Source: Trichobilharzia szidati
Lineage: Eukaryota; Platyhelminthes; Trematoda; Strigeidida; Schistosomatidae
Length of the DNA: 64,000 nt
NCBI GenBank assembly: GCA_944472155.2
Contig: OX235271.1
Span: forward strand, 27,288,977-27,352,976
Direction of reading: 5' to 3'
Part shown: positions 52,360-64,000 of the stretch, in pieces
Layout of the letters: every line of letters starts with the position of its first letter
How positions within the stretch are numbered: position 1 is the stretch's first letter
Program-made: the position numbers and the translations under genes
Notes under the pieces: generated by a model
Told to the model about the DNA's origin: nothing
Databases searched by the model: none
Seen by the model: only the letters and a program-made list of their open reading frames with translations

Positions 52360-52800
52360 CAAAAGAAGAGACACGGAACAAAGAGTACTCTTTCCGATAA
52401 ATTCATCATCGAGCTCTACAATTATATATACATTATAATGAATGAATGAATTAGTCTTATGAACGACATTAATGTTGTTTAAATAACATTGAATCAAAAA
52501 TATTGATAAATTACAGCTGAACAGCATCAACATCAAATAAACTGAATGTCAGAAGAATTAGGAAAGGTAATGGTACAAATTCATGAGTTTATAGCCTCTA
52601 CTGAGGGCCAGGGCAGTAGTAGGGGCTGGAGTTGCTTCTTTTGAACACAGAGCACTGGTTGTTTGAGGCGAATTGCAATAGCCTCCACTGTTTGGAGCAT
52701 GCGGTGCTTCGATGATTTTGGTAATTTGTTAGGCACCCAGTATATTACAGAGAAGGATTCGTCTACGCTGTCTTTGTGACCGGTTTGCACCAGATGTTTT
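52360..52800 (-). mobile_element. Penelope-like element C-terminal fragment
   Basis: The minus frame 52790-52581 encodes TGHKDSVDESFSVIYW and TVEAIAIRLKQPVLCVQKK, the final GIY-YIG block with its conserved Glu. The 3' UTR follows to 52360. The 5' side is cut off exactly where a SINE-D begins. Confidence 0.77.
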
Positions 52801-53030
52801 TTCCTTCACGTTCCCCAGTGGAACATAGGGCTTCAAGCTAGAGGCTTGAAGTTTCTGTAGCAGTGTTTATTTTTACAGGATGGGGTTGCTAGCCTCATGC
52901 CCAACCTTTCCTCTTTACCGGCTTTATTTCTGGCTTAGTGAGGTAAAGGATTGCGCCGGCCGGGGGTCGAACCCCGAACCATATGCATGGTTGGCGAGCG
53001 TCCTAACCGCTATGCCACCGACACACAGTT
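52800..53030 (-). mobile_element. SINE-D, well preserved
   Basis: Minus strand: head 'gtgtcggtggcatagcgg', B box GGTTCGACCCCC, complete body, 3' end GTTCCACTGGGGAACGTGAAGG at about 52805-52825. Confidence 0.88.
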
Positions 53031-53099
53031 GGTCACAATTTGAAGAGTTTACAATTATAAGTTACATAGAAGACTCGAGCAAAGAGGGTAACTATTTTT

Positions 53100-53345
53100 T
53101 TAAAAAATTAATTTTGATTTTTTCGTTAATTGACCGGACCAAGATGACTATCGTGGCCCAAATGGTTTATTGGATAAAAAAAACGTTGGCGTTAGAAACT
53201 CTGCGTATTAGGTTCCAGTGTAAATGGAAATACCACTACTCCCTGAGAATGCAGATGCATCCAGCTGTCAAGTCACAAATAGGACAAAATACGCATCCTG
53301 GATTCCATTGCTAGTCACCCTCTTCCCAATCCCTTCAAATGGGAA
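53100..53345 (+). repeat. HH-C (Smalpha-type) repeat with head
   Basis: Head 'gtggcccaaatggtttattgg', a B-box remnant AGGTTCCAGTG, then a hammerhead 53250-53310: CATCCAG / CTGGATTCC stem I kept, core CTGTCAA (damaged), GAAA changed to AAAA. Confidence 0.75.
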
Positions 53346-53514
53346 AGAGTAGTCGGTAGAAACTGTAAGTAACATATGTTTGAAATGAAATCAGTTATTA
53401 AGTTATTAAGCATACTCATTAAATACCCAACAAAGAATAAGGTGAATGACGTTCATAAGACGAAGAAGAAAAAGTAATTATAGAAAAGAGTGTTCTTTGT
53501 TCACTGATTTCCTT

Positions 53515-53745
53515 AACATTCCTTTTCTTTCCGAGTGGAAAATATAGTCTATACTTTTGAAGTTTCAGTAGCGACGATATCGCTTTCTACAGAATAAGAT
53601 TGCTAAATTCACACTCAACCTTCTATTCTTACCTGGACTTACTATTATCTAGTAAAATGGATGAGGTCAAGGAGTTCATCGGCCGGGAACTAAATCCAGA
53701 ACCACGTGTAAGGTTGGTGAACATTCTGCAAATGAAAAACCAGTG
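53515..53745 (-). mobile_element. SINE-D copy, decayed
   Basis: Minus-strand body and 3' end ('tttccactcggaaagaa') recognisable; head near 53700-53745 poorly kept. Confidence 0.6.
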
Positions 53746-53809
53746 CACTCCATATTCAATAGTCTCAGTCTTCAGAAAATTTCATACATTTGTTCCCTTT
53801 AATGAATCT

Positions 53810-54255
53810 GAACAAAGCAACAACTACAGTTTTAGCAGAATAAAGTGGTACCATATTTTATTTCGTCGCCTTCTCTTCAGCTGCTTACAGGGCAAAAACA
53901 TTATTTAGTGTATCTACAAAAACAATTTAACATACTTGCACAGAGTTCGTTTTAAACAGAAATCAATCGATCAATATACACATACACTAATAATATATAT
54001 ATATGCAATATTGAACACAATTCCGAGCAATAATAATCATATACAATGAAAACTTTTCAGTATCTCGCATTAGGATGAAAAATATCCAGTTACCAGGGCA
54101 AAGAAAGACTGATAACTGCTTCTTTCTGAACGGATAAAACAGGTTTCAGGCGCTTGATGGAAAAGGCTTCAGCAAACTTGGGTAGAATTGAGCTCTTTTA
54201 CCCATTAATGATTTTGAACGACTTTTCGACGTCCACCTCATGACCCGTGTCAAGA
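53810..54255 (-). mobile_element. PLE 3' region, left copy of divergent pair
   Basis: Minus strand: GIY-YIG C-terminal block (complement of 'gacccgtgtcaag', 'caggtttcaggcgcttgatgg') and the full 3' UTR to 53810, closely matching 46735-47230. Confidence 0.82.
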
Positions 54256-54475
54256 ATTGTGTTCAATATTACATATATATATATATGTATATATTATTAG
54301 TGCATGTGTTTATTGATCGATTGGTTTCTGTTTAAAATGAACTTTCTGTGCAAGTATGTTAAATTGTTATTGTAGATACATTTATTAATATTTTTGCCCT
54401 GTAAGCAGCTGAAGAGAAGGCGACGAAATAAAAGATGGTACCATTTTATTCTGCTTAAACTTTAGAAGATTGTCT
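54256..54475 (+). mobile_element. PLE 3' region, right copy of divergent pair
   Basis: Plus-strand 3' UTR of the same family, ending 'gatggtaccattttattctgc'. It joins the minus copy head to head at 54255/54256. Confidence 0.8.
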
Positions 54476-54559
54476 ATCAATGTTCACATCTATGGATGTT
54501 GAATGACAAAAATCATTCTGAATGTAAAGCAAATGACCAATTATTTTAAATGTACACGA

Positions 54560-55250
54560 TATTATGATTATTACTTCTTTGGGTTCCAAATGAAACCCAA
54601 GGTTTCAACACTACATCTTCATTTCATCCTTTTCTCTGAAGTTCTCTTTAGCCCATATCATCATCGCCCGCAAGCTACTATCTCCTCTATGCATGATCTC
54701 CTCTCTGCCCTCCACAAAGACAAGCCTAACTTGTCGTTTCGATTTCGGGTCTCACTCGAGTGATGCCCTGGCGTGTGGTGTTACTCATTGGCCTTTATTT
54801 CCATTTTCTCCTACAGATTTTACGAGCAATAAGCTCTTCACTAGTTCTCTCAAACAGTTTCATGTTACTAGCCGTTCATAACCGGTTAAGTGATCTTCAC
54901 CACATAGTGAAGGCAGCTGTTGATAAAAGTTTAGAGTGATCTGTCGGAAAGGATTTTCGTGACTCTCTGGACAAGTTTCTGGCCCATTTAGAACAACTGA
55001 CTGACTTGAAATCGGTGTTGAAAATCCGAATTCTTATTATTTATGCTGATTTCAGAGTGATGATTGATGTCTACCCTGCCTTTCCCATCTTGTCTGGGTG
55101 TGACATCCTCATCCATTCTGTCTCCTGTAATTGAAATGATTCCATCTAAATTAGTGAAGGAAGTCATTACTTTCAAATTTCTCTCATTGATGAAGATTGG
55201 TGATTGTTATTATTGGTTGGCTATCTTCATCACACGAAATCTTGGTAAAA
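54560..55250 (-). mobile_element. RTE-like LINE, decayed
   Basis: Complement of the 3' end (TTTGGGTTCCAAATGAAACCC) and, upstream, minus frame MTSFTNLDGIISITGDRMDEDV, equivalent to the [19 protein letters not shown] segment. Confidence 0.72.
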
Positions 55251-55279
55251 CTAAATAATAAACCTTCTTTGCAGCTGAA

Positions 55280-56200
55280 TTACAACTGACGTTCTCCACG
55301 AGACCAATGATTCGCATGAACGTGAAGGATAAGCTACCGCTGTTGGCCTCATCTATGTGCATCTACTAATTCACCTGCTCGTGTGGAGCCAGGTATATCG
55401 GCCGTACTCAGCGTTCGCTATCCAAACGCGTCAACGAACATCTACCTTCATGGTTTTATAAAGGAGAAAACCAATGCCCCCGCGGCTCGATCCTTGAACA
55501 TTTGATCGACTCTGGACACCAAGTCAAACCACAAATAAACATCAAAGTTATGTACAGAATACAAGGCAATCTTGCTAAAAGTGTACGGATCAAAATTCTC
55601 CACATCGCAGAGGCAATGGCAATTCATCTGCTAAATCCTGAACTCTGCATACAAAAGAAATTCGTTCATTCATTAAATCTACAATGGACGTAATCTTTCT
55701 TAATTTCAGTCTAACTAATTGTATTATCTTATCTTTTGCATTTTATTATTTCACATCTTCATTTGTATTATTCTCTACCCCACCCTTTTTTAATCTCTAC
55801 CCTCATTAACAATGTTGCTTACTTGACCCACGTCCAATTTCTAGTCAACCGCGTTACGTCATCCGATTAACTTACTTATTTTCAACTGTATTATTCTCTA
55901 CCCTCACCCTTATTTAATTTTAACCACCACTCATTAACACTGTTGCCAACCTGACCTACTCTGAATTCTACTCAATTGTATTTCGTCACCCAATTCACTT
56001 AATCAATTCTATTTTATTTTCCATCTTAACGTTTGTTTCCAAGCCAAAAAATACTTATATTACATAATTATCTAAACCTTATAAATCTAATGTACACACA
56101 CACAACCAAAATTGTATATATATGCGATTGTACAGCTCAATGAATGAATTCGCCGAAAAGAGTCTCTTCGCTGAACGCCTTCTTTTCTTTTATATGACTG
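55280..56200 (+). mobile_element. Penelope-like element, GIY-YIG region and 3' UTR
   Basis: VKDKLPLLASSMCIY, a stop, then FTCSCGARYIGRTQRSLSKR, VNEHLPSWFYKGENQCPRG, ILEHLIDSGHQVKPQINIK, KILHIAEAMAIHLLNPELCI. The GIY-YIG motif and catalytic Glu are intact, with one in-frame stop upstream. The 3' UTR extends to about 56200. Confidence 0.83.
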
Positions 56201-56234
56201 AATGGGGATTTTCAAGTTACTTAAATAATAAATG

Positions 56235-56560
56235 ATTGTTTGGAGAATTTCATCATGAGTTGACATCAGTTAGAGAACAGCTGTTCAGACCTAGCTCGGG
56301 ACTCTTCATCAGTACGCATCCACCGGGGTTCAAACCCAGGACCCTCCAGTTACAAAGCAAGCTCGCAGACCACTAAGTCACTGAGACCTGACTTAATGGT
56401 GCATGAATTCTAACTTCTGCAAATTCATGACATAGCGCGACCACTTCGAAATGTCTTATTCGATGAGTTACTGCTTCACCTTCAATCTGCAGCTCATGAT
56501 GAAATCCTTCAACCAATCAAATAAACAAAGTCCCTACAAAACCAATACTTGAAAAAATAA
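56235..56560 (-). repeat. HH-B repeat with internal deletion, fused to an opposite-strand tail
   Basis: The minus strand has leader, head 'ggtctcagtgacttagtgg', B box GGTTTGAACCC and 'gtactgatgaagagtcccg'; the GGAC-GAAA part is deleted. From about 56490 a plus-strand HH-B tail ('cagctcatgatgaaatcctt', 'ccctacaaaaccaatacttg') follows. Confidence 0.68.
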
Positions 56561-56769
56561 TAAACTAATTTAAAATGAAGAGTTAATTATTAGTTCTATG
56601 AATTAAAAGCCAATCTGAACAAAGAATACTCTTTTCGACAAGCTCTATTAACGTTCTCATAACTATAAAATTATAATATTTATCATTACAATAATGGCCA
56701 GCTATGCAACGGGTACACATTTTTACTTAGAATAACAGGTCAATAGTTATAGGGTGACAAAATTATTAG

Positions 56770-57335
56770 TATTTATGTGACTACTCTCATGTCTGTGTGG
56801 AGGTCAACAGCACTGCTCAGCATCAAAAATAAGATCCGGATTTTCAACTCCAATGTGAAGTCAGTGCTACTCACTATACGGATCAGAGACTTGCACTGCG
56901 CGTCATAACAAGCACCTCAAACAAACTACAGACCTTCATTAACAGTTGTCTTCGCTCAATACTCAAGATCAGATGGCCGGCCAGAAAAGATCAGCAACAG
57001 GGTGGGATCTCTGGCAATGAGCGAACCAACTCAGCAGGAACCGATTGTGAAACAAATAGGCAGGAAGAAATGGAGATGGATTGGCTGGTCATACTCTGAG
57101 GAAACAATCCACCAAGTGACATCACTAGAGAAGCCCTTGAGTGGAAACCGAAAGGGAATCGGCGAGTTGGTCGTCAGTGCATTGGTGACTTGGGGTGGTG
57201 ATGTGAAGAGGAGATGTAAACGTGTGGGCAGACATGGATGCAGGTGAAGACTCTAGCAGAGAACCGAACGCAATGGAGACGCACGGCTGAATCCCTATGT
57301 TCCTCTAGGAATTAAAGGAAACAATAATTTAATAA
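56770..57335 (+). mobile_element. RTE-like LINE 3' fragment
   Basis: 'tgtctgtgtggaggtcaacagcactg', [18 protein letters not shown], 3' end TGTTCCTCTAGGAATTAAAGG. Confidence 0.85.
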
Positions 57336-57635
57336 TCCATAATAATAATTTGTGTGACGAATGTGCTGGTGTGAATTCAGTTACAAAATATTGCGAAATG
57401 CGAGACGATGACGATGATGATAATGATTACCCATAATGGATTCATACATTGTGAAGAAAGAAAACTGATAAGTCAGTTCAAGGTTTGTAAAAGGTGTCAG
57501 GTCATTGGCTCGTGTACAAAGTAGTCTGCATTAAAGTGGAGAGAGTAAGACTACGGTAAAAAAGGTTATCATGAAATGAACAGTATGTGAAATAAAACAA
57601 GTGGAGGCATATATTGAGAAAAGCAATGATATCCC
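57336..57635. other. Spacer
   Basis: 57350-57560 resembles 21110-21330 at scattered positions (a shared unclassified repeat). No gene. Confidence 0.35.
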
Positions 57636-57639
57636 CAGT

Positions 57640-58085
57640 AATTATTATTATTATTGTTCCCTTGGGTTCCTAGTGGAACATAGGGCTTCAACTACACGTC
57701 TCCACTTGCTTCTGTCTTCTGCTGTACTTTTCACCTGCATCCATGTTAGTCCATACTGTTTCATTTCCTCTTCACACGATCTCCTCCATGTCACCCTTGG
57801 ACGTCCCACTCGCCGCTTCCCTTTCGGGTTCCACTCGAGCACTGGCCTGACGCGCAATGTCACCCGACGGCCTCCTCAGCGAGTGTCCAATCCATCTCCA
57901 CTTTCTCCTGCATATTTGTTGAACAATTGGTTCTTGTTTTGTTTGTTCCCATAGTTTCTTGTTGGTTCTTGTTCTTTCCGGCCATTTGATCTTCAGTATA
58001 GAGCCAGTGAAGACAGTTGTTGATAAAGGTCTGCAACAGGCTGTTGGAAATATTCTTTGTGACCCGCCAAGTTTCTACAATGAAG
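57640..58085 (-). mobile_element. RTE-like LINE 3' fragment
   Basis: The minus strand encodes the [14 protein letters not shown] region and [20 protein letters not shown]; 3' end complement TTCCCTTGGGTTCCTAGTGG. Very similar to the 21490 copy. Confidence 0.86.
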
Positions 58086-58149
58086 GGTGTAAATTATAAA
58101 TAATAATAATAATAATAATAGAATAATAAAAGGAAAAGGGGTGTATGAA

Positions 58150-58450
58150 GAATAGTAAGTCTTGAGGGGGAGAAGAAATTTTAACCCAAGTTTGGCCGCA
58201 ATAGGAACAGCATCCGGACGTGTTCTTTTTTAAATACAAAGTTCCAGTTTAATCGATTTTATTAGAATAGCTTCAGCTAGATTTAGAAGATGTAGGCCCA
58301 GAGTGTGTGTGTGTGTGCGTGATAATGACTTCGGAATATGGCAATTAACCCTGAAGGCTAAGTTAGCGTCGATGCGATGTCCTGTATCCCGCATGACTGA
58401 CAGAACTGAACTTTTTTATGCATTTCGTTCTGCCCTCCTAGTGAACCTGA
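58150..58450 (-). mobile_element. Penelope-like element fragment
   Basis: A minus frame reads MRDTGHRIDANLAFRVNCH, then LGLHLLNLAEAILIKSIKLE and LCI before a stop, the PLE C-terminal block. Confidence 0.68.
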
Positions 58451-59075
58451 AAAAAGGAGAATTTATCCGATAGAATGATTTTCAGTGACAGTGGCTTTTA
58501 ATCCATGAAATGGGCATATTGTATACTCTTAAATAATATTAGCTTTTTATTTTCATAATCACATTAATGTGTAATATGATAATGAGCAATGAATTGTGGT
58601 CAGAATAGTACTTGATTATTGTCACTAGTATTATTATTATTATTATCATTGTGCCTCTGTGAGCTATACAGAACAATCATTATCTATAATGGAATTATAT
58701 GCTATTTCACTGCCTATACCCTATTCTAACGATCATAATAATAATAATTGTTATTATTATTATTGTTATGGCTTTATTCCGAACAATACCAGCTGGAATA
58801 TTCAGAATATAATATTCTCTTTGAATAGCACAGATAAAGGCAGAAATTAATTACAGAACTTTATAACAATAACAATATAAATAAATTATAAATCAGTCGG
58901 AATAATGACAACAGAACATTAAGTGACACGGAAGAGTAGAAACAAAACTGTTTACTATTTACTAGTTCTCATTGACTCAGTAATTTCATGCTTAACAGTT
59001 GTTTTTATCACATAAAATACACACTGAATCATATAATATATATTGAGTTTTACATTTACTCGTGCCACAGTAAAG
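58451..59075. other. Spacer with AAT/ATT microsatellites
   Basis: ATT runs near 58624-58650 and 58737-58770. Nothing else recognised. Confidence 0.4.
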
Positions 59076-59079
59076 TATT

Positions 59080-59345
59080 CTGACAATAAGCAATGTCTTC
59101 TTCGATGAGTTGCTGCCTCACCTTCAACCTGCTGCACCCTACTGGTCACGGCTTTGCACTAGAACTGCAGGTCACTGCTTAAATAGGGCCAGTCGCTAGT
59201 GAGCATCAGATCAATTTTTCAACTATTGATTTTTGTAGGGTTTTTTTGATTGGTTGGAGGATTTCATCGTGAGCTGACATCAGTTAGAGAAGCATTGGGA
59301 AACCTACAGCGAGTACTGGACAGCTGTTTCCTCCTAGTTTGGAAC
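59080..59345 (-). repeat. HH-B repeat, head lost
   Basis: Minus strand has 'gttccaaactaggaggaaac', 'agctgtccagtactcgctg', then tail and the leader of the next unit ('ctgatgctcactagcgactgg'). GAAA and the CAGCTG palindrome are kept; the tRNA-like head is absent between them. Confidence 0.65.
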
Positions 59346-59459
59346 ACTACTTCTTCTCCTTCTTGAAGAGGTGTACGGAGGAAGTTGTATGATACGAGTT
59401 AGTTAAGATGATTTTTGCTAATTTATTAGTTGTTTGTTCAAATGTCTAACCACGATACA

Positions 59460-59995
59460 TCTACTATCAGCTTGAGGAATTTGAAAGAGGTCACTTTCTT
59501 CACTTATCTATCTACGTGGCATTGTTTCAGCTAAAGGTGACCGCACGGATGAGGACATCAAAACCATCCGGAATCGGAAAAGCAGGGCAGACGTTCATCA
59601 CTCTGAAATCATCACTTGGAAATCTTATGCACTCAACATAAAGAACTAAATTGGGACTTTCAGCATCACTGTTGAGTTGGTCAGTTTTTCTATATGGATT
59701 AGAAACTTGGTGCATGCCTCATGAAAAGAATTTCTAACAGCGTGTTGCAGACCTATGTCAACAGCTGCCTCCACTGACTCCATATTAAAGATCGGATTGC
59801 CAGCAAAAAAGGATTATCAACAAGAAACCCTGGTAACAATCCAATCACAAACCTATTGCTCAACAAATACATGGAAGAAAATGGAGATGGATCGGGCACA
59901 CGCTGAGAAAACTGTTGAGTGACATCGAACGCCAGGCAGATCTTTGAGTGGGACTCTAATGGAAAACGACCAGTTGGGCATTGAGAAGCCAACGG
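59460..59995 (+). mobile_element. RTE-like LINE fragment
   Basis: 'gaatttgaaagaggtcactttc', 'gatgaggacatcaaaaccatccggaa', 'catattaaagatcggattgcc', 'aaatggagatggatcgggcac' in family order. Confidence 0.75.
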
Positions 59996-60004
59996 AATAC
60001 ATTA

Positions 60005-60095
60005 TTGTGCCGTATTATTCTGCAAAAACTGTTGTCTTTGCTTTGCTCAAATTCATAGAGGGGAATAAATGTATGAAAAATTATTTTAGTTTAAA
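60005..60095 (+). mobile_element. PLE 3' end fragment
   Basis: 'ttattctgcaaaaactgttgtctttgctttgctcaaattc' matches the PLE terminus at 46735-46790 (inverted). Confidence 0.5.
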
Positions 60096-60325
60096 AAATG
60101 ACTACACCCTTAGTTCTTAACTCACAAAGCAATCTCCAAACATCGAGTGGATATAATTTTCTTCCGCAATGCAGATAAGCTTTCTCGATAACTTTCGATG
60201 AGTATGAAACTTAATTTAAGCTCATCTTATCGATCACCACTAACTATCTAATATGTAGAACATACGACACTGAGTGACACTGATTCAACTTGTACACAGA
60301 ACATGAGTTTACTTAAGTCTATAAT
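60096..60325. other. Spacer
   Basis: No supported feature. Confidence 0.3.
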
Positions 60326-60329
60326 GGTG

Positions 60330-60690
60330 GGTATCAACGTGAGAACAAAGCCTGCTAACTGACAATTGTCGGTCATCGAGGTTTTGTACAAGTTTACGAC
60401 TCTTCAACGGTACGCACCTAGGACCTTTATTTTACGAGGTGAGCTCCTTGACCATTCAGCGACTGGCCATAGGAATCGTGACTTGATGGAAGGTAGAATT
60501 CATGGGCCATTGACTTCCGTCCTAATTACTGAACGATCAATGAATTCCCTGTGTGACCTGAAGGTACTGGATTCGATTCCTGATGGGATCATGGCTGCGT
60601 ACTGATGAAGACTCCTAAACTAAGATGAAATAGTTATCTAGTATTCTTCTATGGTTTTCAATGGTTTTCTTGATCAAACTTGACAAGAAT
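60330..60690 (+). repeat. HH-B repeat, two decayed parts
   Basis: 60380-60480 holds a minus-oriented head remnant ('gactcttcaacggtacgcacc'). 60490-60690 holds a plus leader, head and hammerhead (GTACTG, core ATGAAGA, 'ctcctaaactaagatgaaat'). Confidence 0.55.
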
Positions 60691-60724
60691 TCATCCCATG
60701 AATTTAATATGTTATAACAAACTT

Positions 60725-61385
60725 TGAAAGAGGTTACTTCATTCACTTATCTAGGGAGTACTGTCTCAACTACAGGAGGAGGACGGACGAGGATGTCAAA
60801 TCGAGAATCAAGAAGGCGAGAAACACATTCATCAACCTGAAACCAATCTGGAAATCTTCGTCTGTCACTCAGCCTGCATCAACAACGAAGTGATTCGGAT
60901 TTTCAATACAAACGTCAAGTCAGTCAGTTCTTCTATACGGATGGATCAGAAACTTGGCCAGTGTGTCACAGAGAATATTTTCAACAGCCTGTTGCACACC
61001 TTTATCAACAACTGTCTTCGTTCTATACTCAAGATCAGATGGCCGGAAAAAGCAAGAACCAACAAGAAACTATGGGAATAAACAAAACAAGAAGTAATCG
61101 CCCAACAAATATGCAGGATAATGTGGAGATGGATTGGACACTCGCTGAGGAGGCCGCTTGGTGACATAGCGCGTCAGGCCAGTGCTCGATTGGAACCCAA
61201 AAGGGAAGTGAGTGGCAAGTGGGACGTGGAAGGGTGACATGGAGGAGATCGTGTGGAGAAGAGTTGAAACAGAATGGATTAACATGGATGCAGGTGAAAA
61301 GTACAGCAGAAGACAGAAACAAGTGGAGACGTGCAGTTGAAGCCCTATGTTCCACTAGGAACCCAAGGGAACAATAATAATAATC
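60725..61385 (+). mobile_element. RTE-like LINE 3' fragment
   Basis: 'aaagaggttacttcattcac', VSTTGGGRTRMSNRE equivalents, [15 protein letters not shown], 'atggagatggattggacac', 3' end GTTCCACTAGGAACCCAAGG and (AAT)n. Close to the 2852-3815 copy. Confidence 0.86.
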
Positions 61386-61955
61386 ACAAACTTAATATAT
61401 TAAAGTGGCAAATTGTTTTGTCTTTTTTCTGTTGTTCAGTGATATTTATTTGTCATTCATGCATGATGAGATGAATAGATAATTGATTAGTAATCATACT
61501 GATTATCATCGGTATAACCGCAATTATGCCTATCATCATTACGATCATTTCTGTAACCACATGATAAATGGCATTTAATGGAGAGGGGTTGCCTGTCACC
61601 GACAACAGTATACTTATATGTTGCATTTACTTTGAAAGATATGAAATATTGAGTACTTATATAAGTTTAGTCATCTGTAAATCTGATAAATGAACATTAT
61701 TTTTTCTGTGGCATTATAGAATTTAGAATTTTAAAAAATACTGTGGGTTAAGCAGGCTGAATGATATTGCAATTTCAAATACCATTAGAATTCCCTCAAA
61801 TGGTTGGATATCACTGCTAAGTGTCTTGATTCTCTTGGCTGAATCATGTCCTGTATTTTTTAAGGTATTTGTTGAAGATTTTGCTAAATTTTATAGTAAA
61901 TCTCTGCAGTGCACTCCGTTGTGTGTATTAGTGACTGAATAAAGAATAAGTGTGC
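61386..61955. other. Spacer
   Basis: No supported feature. Confidence 0.3.
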
Positions 61956-62029
61956 ACCGGATAGGCGGCCTGCTTGTATCACTGGGCTACTGAAATTGCC
62001 TTTCAGCAAAATGCTTGATTTCATCTGCA

Positions 62030-63420
62030 TTTATCACTCCATTCTTATTTTTCAGAAAGGAAGCAATACACTGTTTGTCAGGGAAAGTCGTCCACTTCAT
62101 TGCTTACTGAGGCTGGTGTCCCTCAAGGCGCTGTCCTTTCTCCTTTTCTGTTTTCTTTGTTCTTGCATGACTTGCCTCACTCTGATGAAATGAACTTTGT
62201 TAAGTATGCTGATGATCTAACTATTTCAATGTCTGTTAACTCTCAACTTGACTGTATTAAGATTAACAACTTTCTATCAGAAATTTGCTAATAGTACTCG
62301 TCTAACGGCCTTAAACTTAATCCTTCCATTTGTCAGACTGTTAATTTCAGTTTCCGATGTAAACGAAAGGTATACGAAGCCGTTAGTTCTTATGACCCTT
62401 GCAAAATCGATGATACTGATATAGAAACCAAGTCTGAAGTTAAGTATCTTGGATTAATTCTCTCTTCTGACCTATCCTGGTCCTCTCATGTCTTAGCAAT
62501 TTCTAAGAGAATATTTCGTTTGACTTTTTACATTAAGAAGTTGAGGCACTCAGGCATAACTCAACCACTCCTCTTACAGTTTATCAACTCGTGTATTTTA
62601 CCTATTATTCTTTACTGTTCACCCTTATTCTTTCCTGGATTGCTTAAAAAAGATTATGTCATACTTCGTGGAACTCTGAAGACTGTCAGTAGGACGAGTG
62701 GTATCCATTGGGCCATATCGTTGACATTGTCACGGCTAGGCACTTGATGTCATGAAACAAATTCACTAAAGGAATTTTGTCAGACTCTGAGCACCCTCTC
62801 TACCCGCAGCTCCAACTTTCTGTCTCCTCAGGTGAAACACAAGAAGTCATTTCAGAAGACTTTACGCACGTACGTCTAAGTATAAAAATTCCACTATACC
62901 ATATTTAGCACGTACTTTATGTGATGAAAATAGCGTCAGAAATGAACTAACTAACCTTCTTAGCACCACTAAATAAACCATTTCCTTCACTTTTAAAGCA
63001 TCATACTTTATTGTTATTGTATTTCTTATATTTATAATACTCTCAATTTTTTCGTCTTGTTTATTTTATTTTTCATAAGTGTGGACATAATTTTAAGCTG
63101 TATTATGACTGTTAACTTTGTATTTCGCCTCACTATACCATATCAACAGAACATTAGACCCAATAATCTATAACATTCTAAAGTTCCCAAACTGAATCGA
63201 CAATACCGTTTGAAACTAACTCACTGTTATTAGTATTTATTATTGTTATGTCTAATAATTATGTAGTAAATGTGGACAAATTCCTCCGATTAATTTTGTT
63301 TTAATTTTATTTTTATTTATATTTTGAGCAAATCAGATGCAATATTGTGACAAATACTGAGAATTTCATTCTGTATTATAAGTACTATTTTTGGAATAAA
63401 GTAAATTATTATTATTATGA
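62030..63420 (+). mobile_element. CR1/SR1-like LINE, RT palm to 3' end
   Basis: Frames encode LTEAGVPQGAVLSPFLFSLF (RT motif 4) and MNFVKYADDLTISM (catalytic YADD), two stops, then NGLKLNPSICQTVNFSF, VKYLGLILSSDLSWSSHV and LLLQFINSCILPIILYCSPL. The 3' UTR ends with 'ttttggaataaagtaaattattattatta', as in the nested copy at 17150. 5'-truncated and interrupted by stops. Confidence 0.86.
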
Positions 63421-63560
63421 CAAGTTGGGGCCAGAGGGGAACATCATCTGACAAGGGAATCATTGGACTAGCTACAAAAGGCTACAGAGAAGAGAGTGGA
63501 ATAGAAATGTGCTGCTAAATTTTCATGTTCCACTTGGAACCCAAAAGAATAACAATAATT
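63421..63560 (+). mobile_element. RTE-like LINE 3' end, short
   Basis: 'gtggaatagaaatgtgctgc' and the terminus 'catgttccacttggaacccaaaag' plus AAT. It begins directly after the CR1 terminus, so the CR1-like element probably inserted into it. Confidence 0.68.
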
Positions 63561-64000
63561 AAATAAATTAATTTCAGAGTGAATGTTGTATACCTGTAAT
63601 TTTGAAATGAAATGAAATTAACCAGAAAGAAAACTTCACCATAACTAAAGTAAACAGATGCTTTACTCTCCATCCATTGTTGAATAACAGTCTGGTTCGA
63701 GAACACAAAGTTTAAGTTAGAGGTATAGAAAATGCATCTGGTTCACCCGCACTGACAACTTGTAATTACTTCAGCAGTAGTGTTACCATACGATTTTTAA
63801 ATGCCAAAATCACAATCAATGACTTCTTTAGCACTACACTTTGACCTAGAGGGATCTATTTCTTCATGTAATTGTAACAAATTGTAATAATACAATGTGA
63901 GAAACGACAATGAATTATCTTTATTATTATTTTAATTATTTCACATTTGTGCTGAAAATTCGAATCGTGTTTCATATGCTGAGTGCAGCGCAGACGATTG
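63561..64000. other. Right-edge sequence, nothing recognised
   Basis: No supported feature. Confidence 0.3.

Noticed and set aside
1..64000. CRISPR arrays, operons or bacterial features
   Set aside because: GT-AG introns, animal DGK and LINE/PLE content show a eukaryotic genome; no regularly spaced direct repeats were seen.

Overview
The window looks like a stretch of a blood-fluke (Schistosoma) nuclear genome. It is AT-rich, carries one spliced animal gene with introns of 3.7-10 kb, and is otherwise packed with decayed retroelements of schistosome type: RTE/SR2-like, YADD-type and CR1/SR1-like LINEs, Penelope-like elements (PLEs), solo LTRs, tRNA-derived SINEs and Smalpha-type hammerhead repeats. 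The species cannot be fixed from sequence alone.

The only host gene I can support is the 3' part of a theta-type diacylglycerol kinase (DGKQ-like) on the + strand. It has five coding exons, 966-1270, 5010-5249, 15472-15793, 24205-24303 and 28366-29031, with stop at 29029-29031. Splice phases agree at every junction (2, 2, 0, 0) and together the exons encode 543 residues: most of the catalytic domain, the accessory domain and a long basic, Ser/Pro-rich tail. The N-terminal exons (C1 domains) must lie left of base 1. The enzyme phosphorylates diacylglycerol to phosphatidic acid and so dampens DAG signalling.

The introns and the 35 kb downstream hold mostly mobile DNA. (i) About twenty 5'-truncated RTE-like LINE fragments share a 3' end of the type TTCCACTAGGAACCCAAGGG followed by (AAT)n. 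(ii) Three fragments come from a second, YADD-type LINE and three from a CR1-like LINE, one of which is nested in an RTE copy. (iii) More than a dozen PLE fragments carry a GIY-YIG domain, several arranged as divergent inverted pairs. (iv) There are two kinds of solo LTR (about 586 bp and about 340 bp) with clear target-site duplications. (v) Four tRNA-headed short repeat families occur, three of which carry hammerhead ribozyme sequences. I call these HH-A, HH-B and HH-C (HH-C = Smalpha), and the ribozyme-less SINE family SINE-D. Bases 33761-37690, downstream of the gene, are simple-sequence rich and nearly free of recognisable mobile elements.

The most interesting signal is the hammerhead system. 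Bases 15196-15240 fold into a hammerhead with a perfect consensus core and all three stems paired, in a repeat family different from Smalpha. A second family (HH-B) has its own near-intact hammerhead at 7422-7467. Several copies are permuted or slightly longer than one unit, as expected if circular or tandem RNA units were the inserted form.
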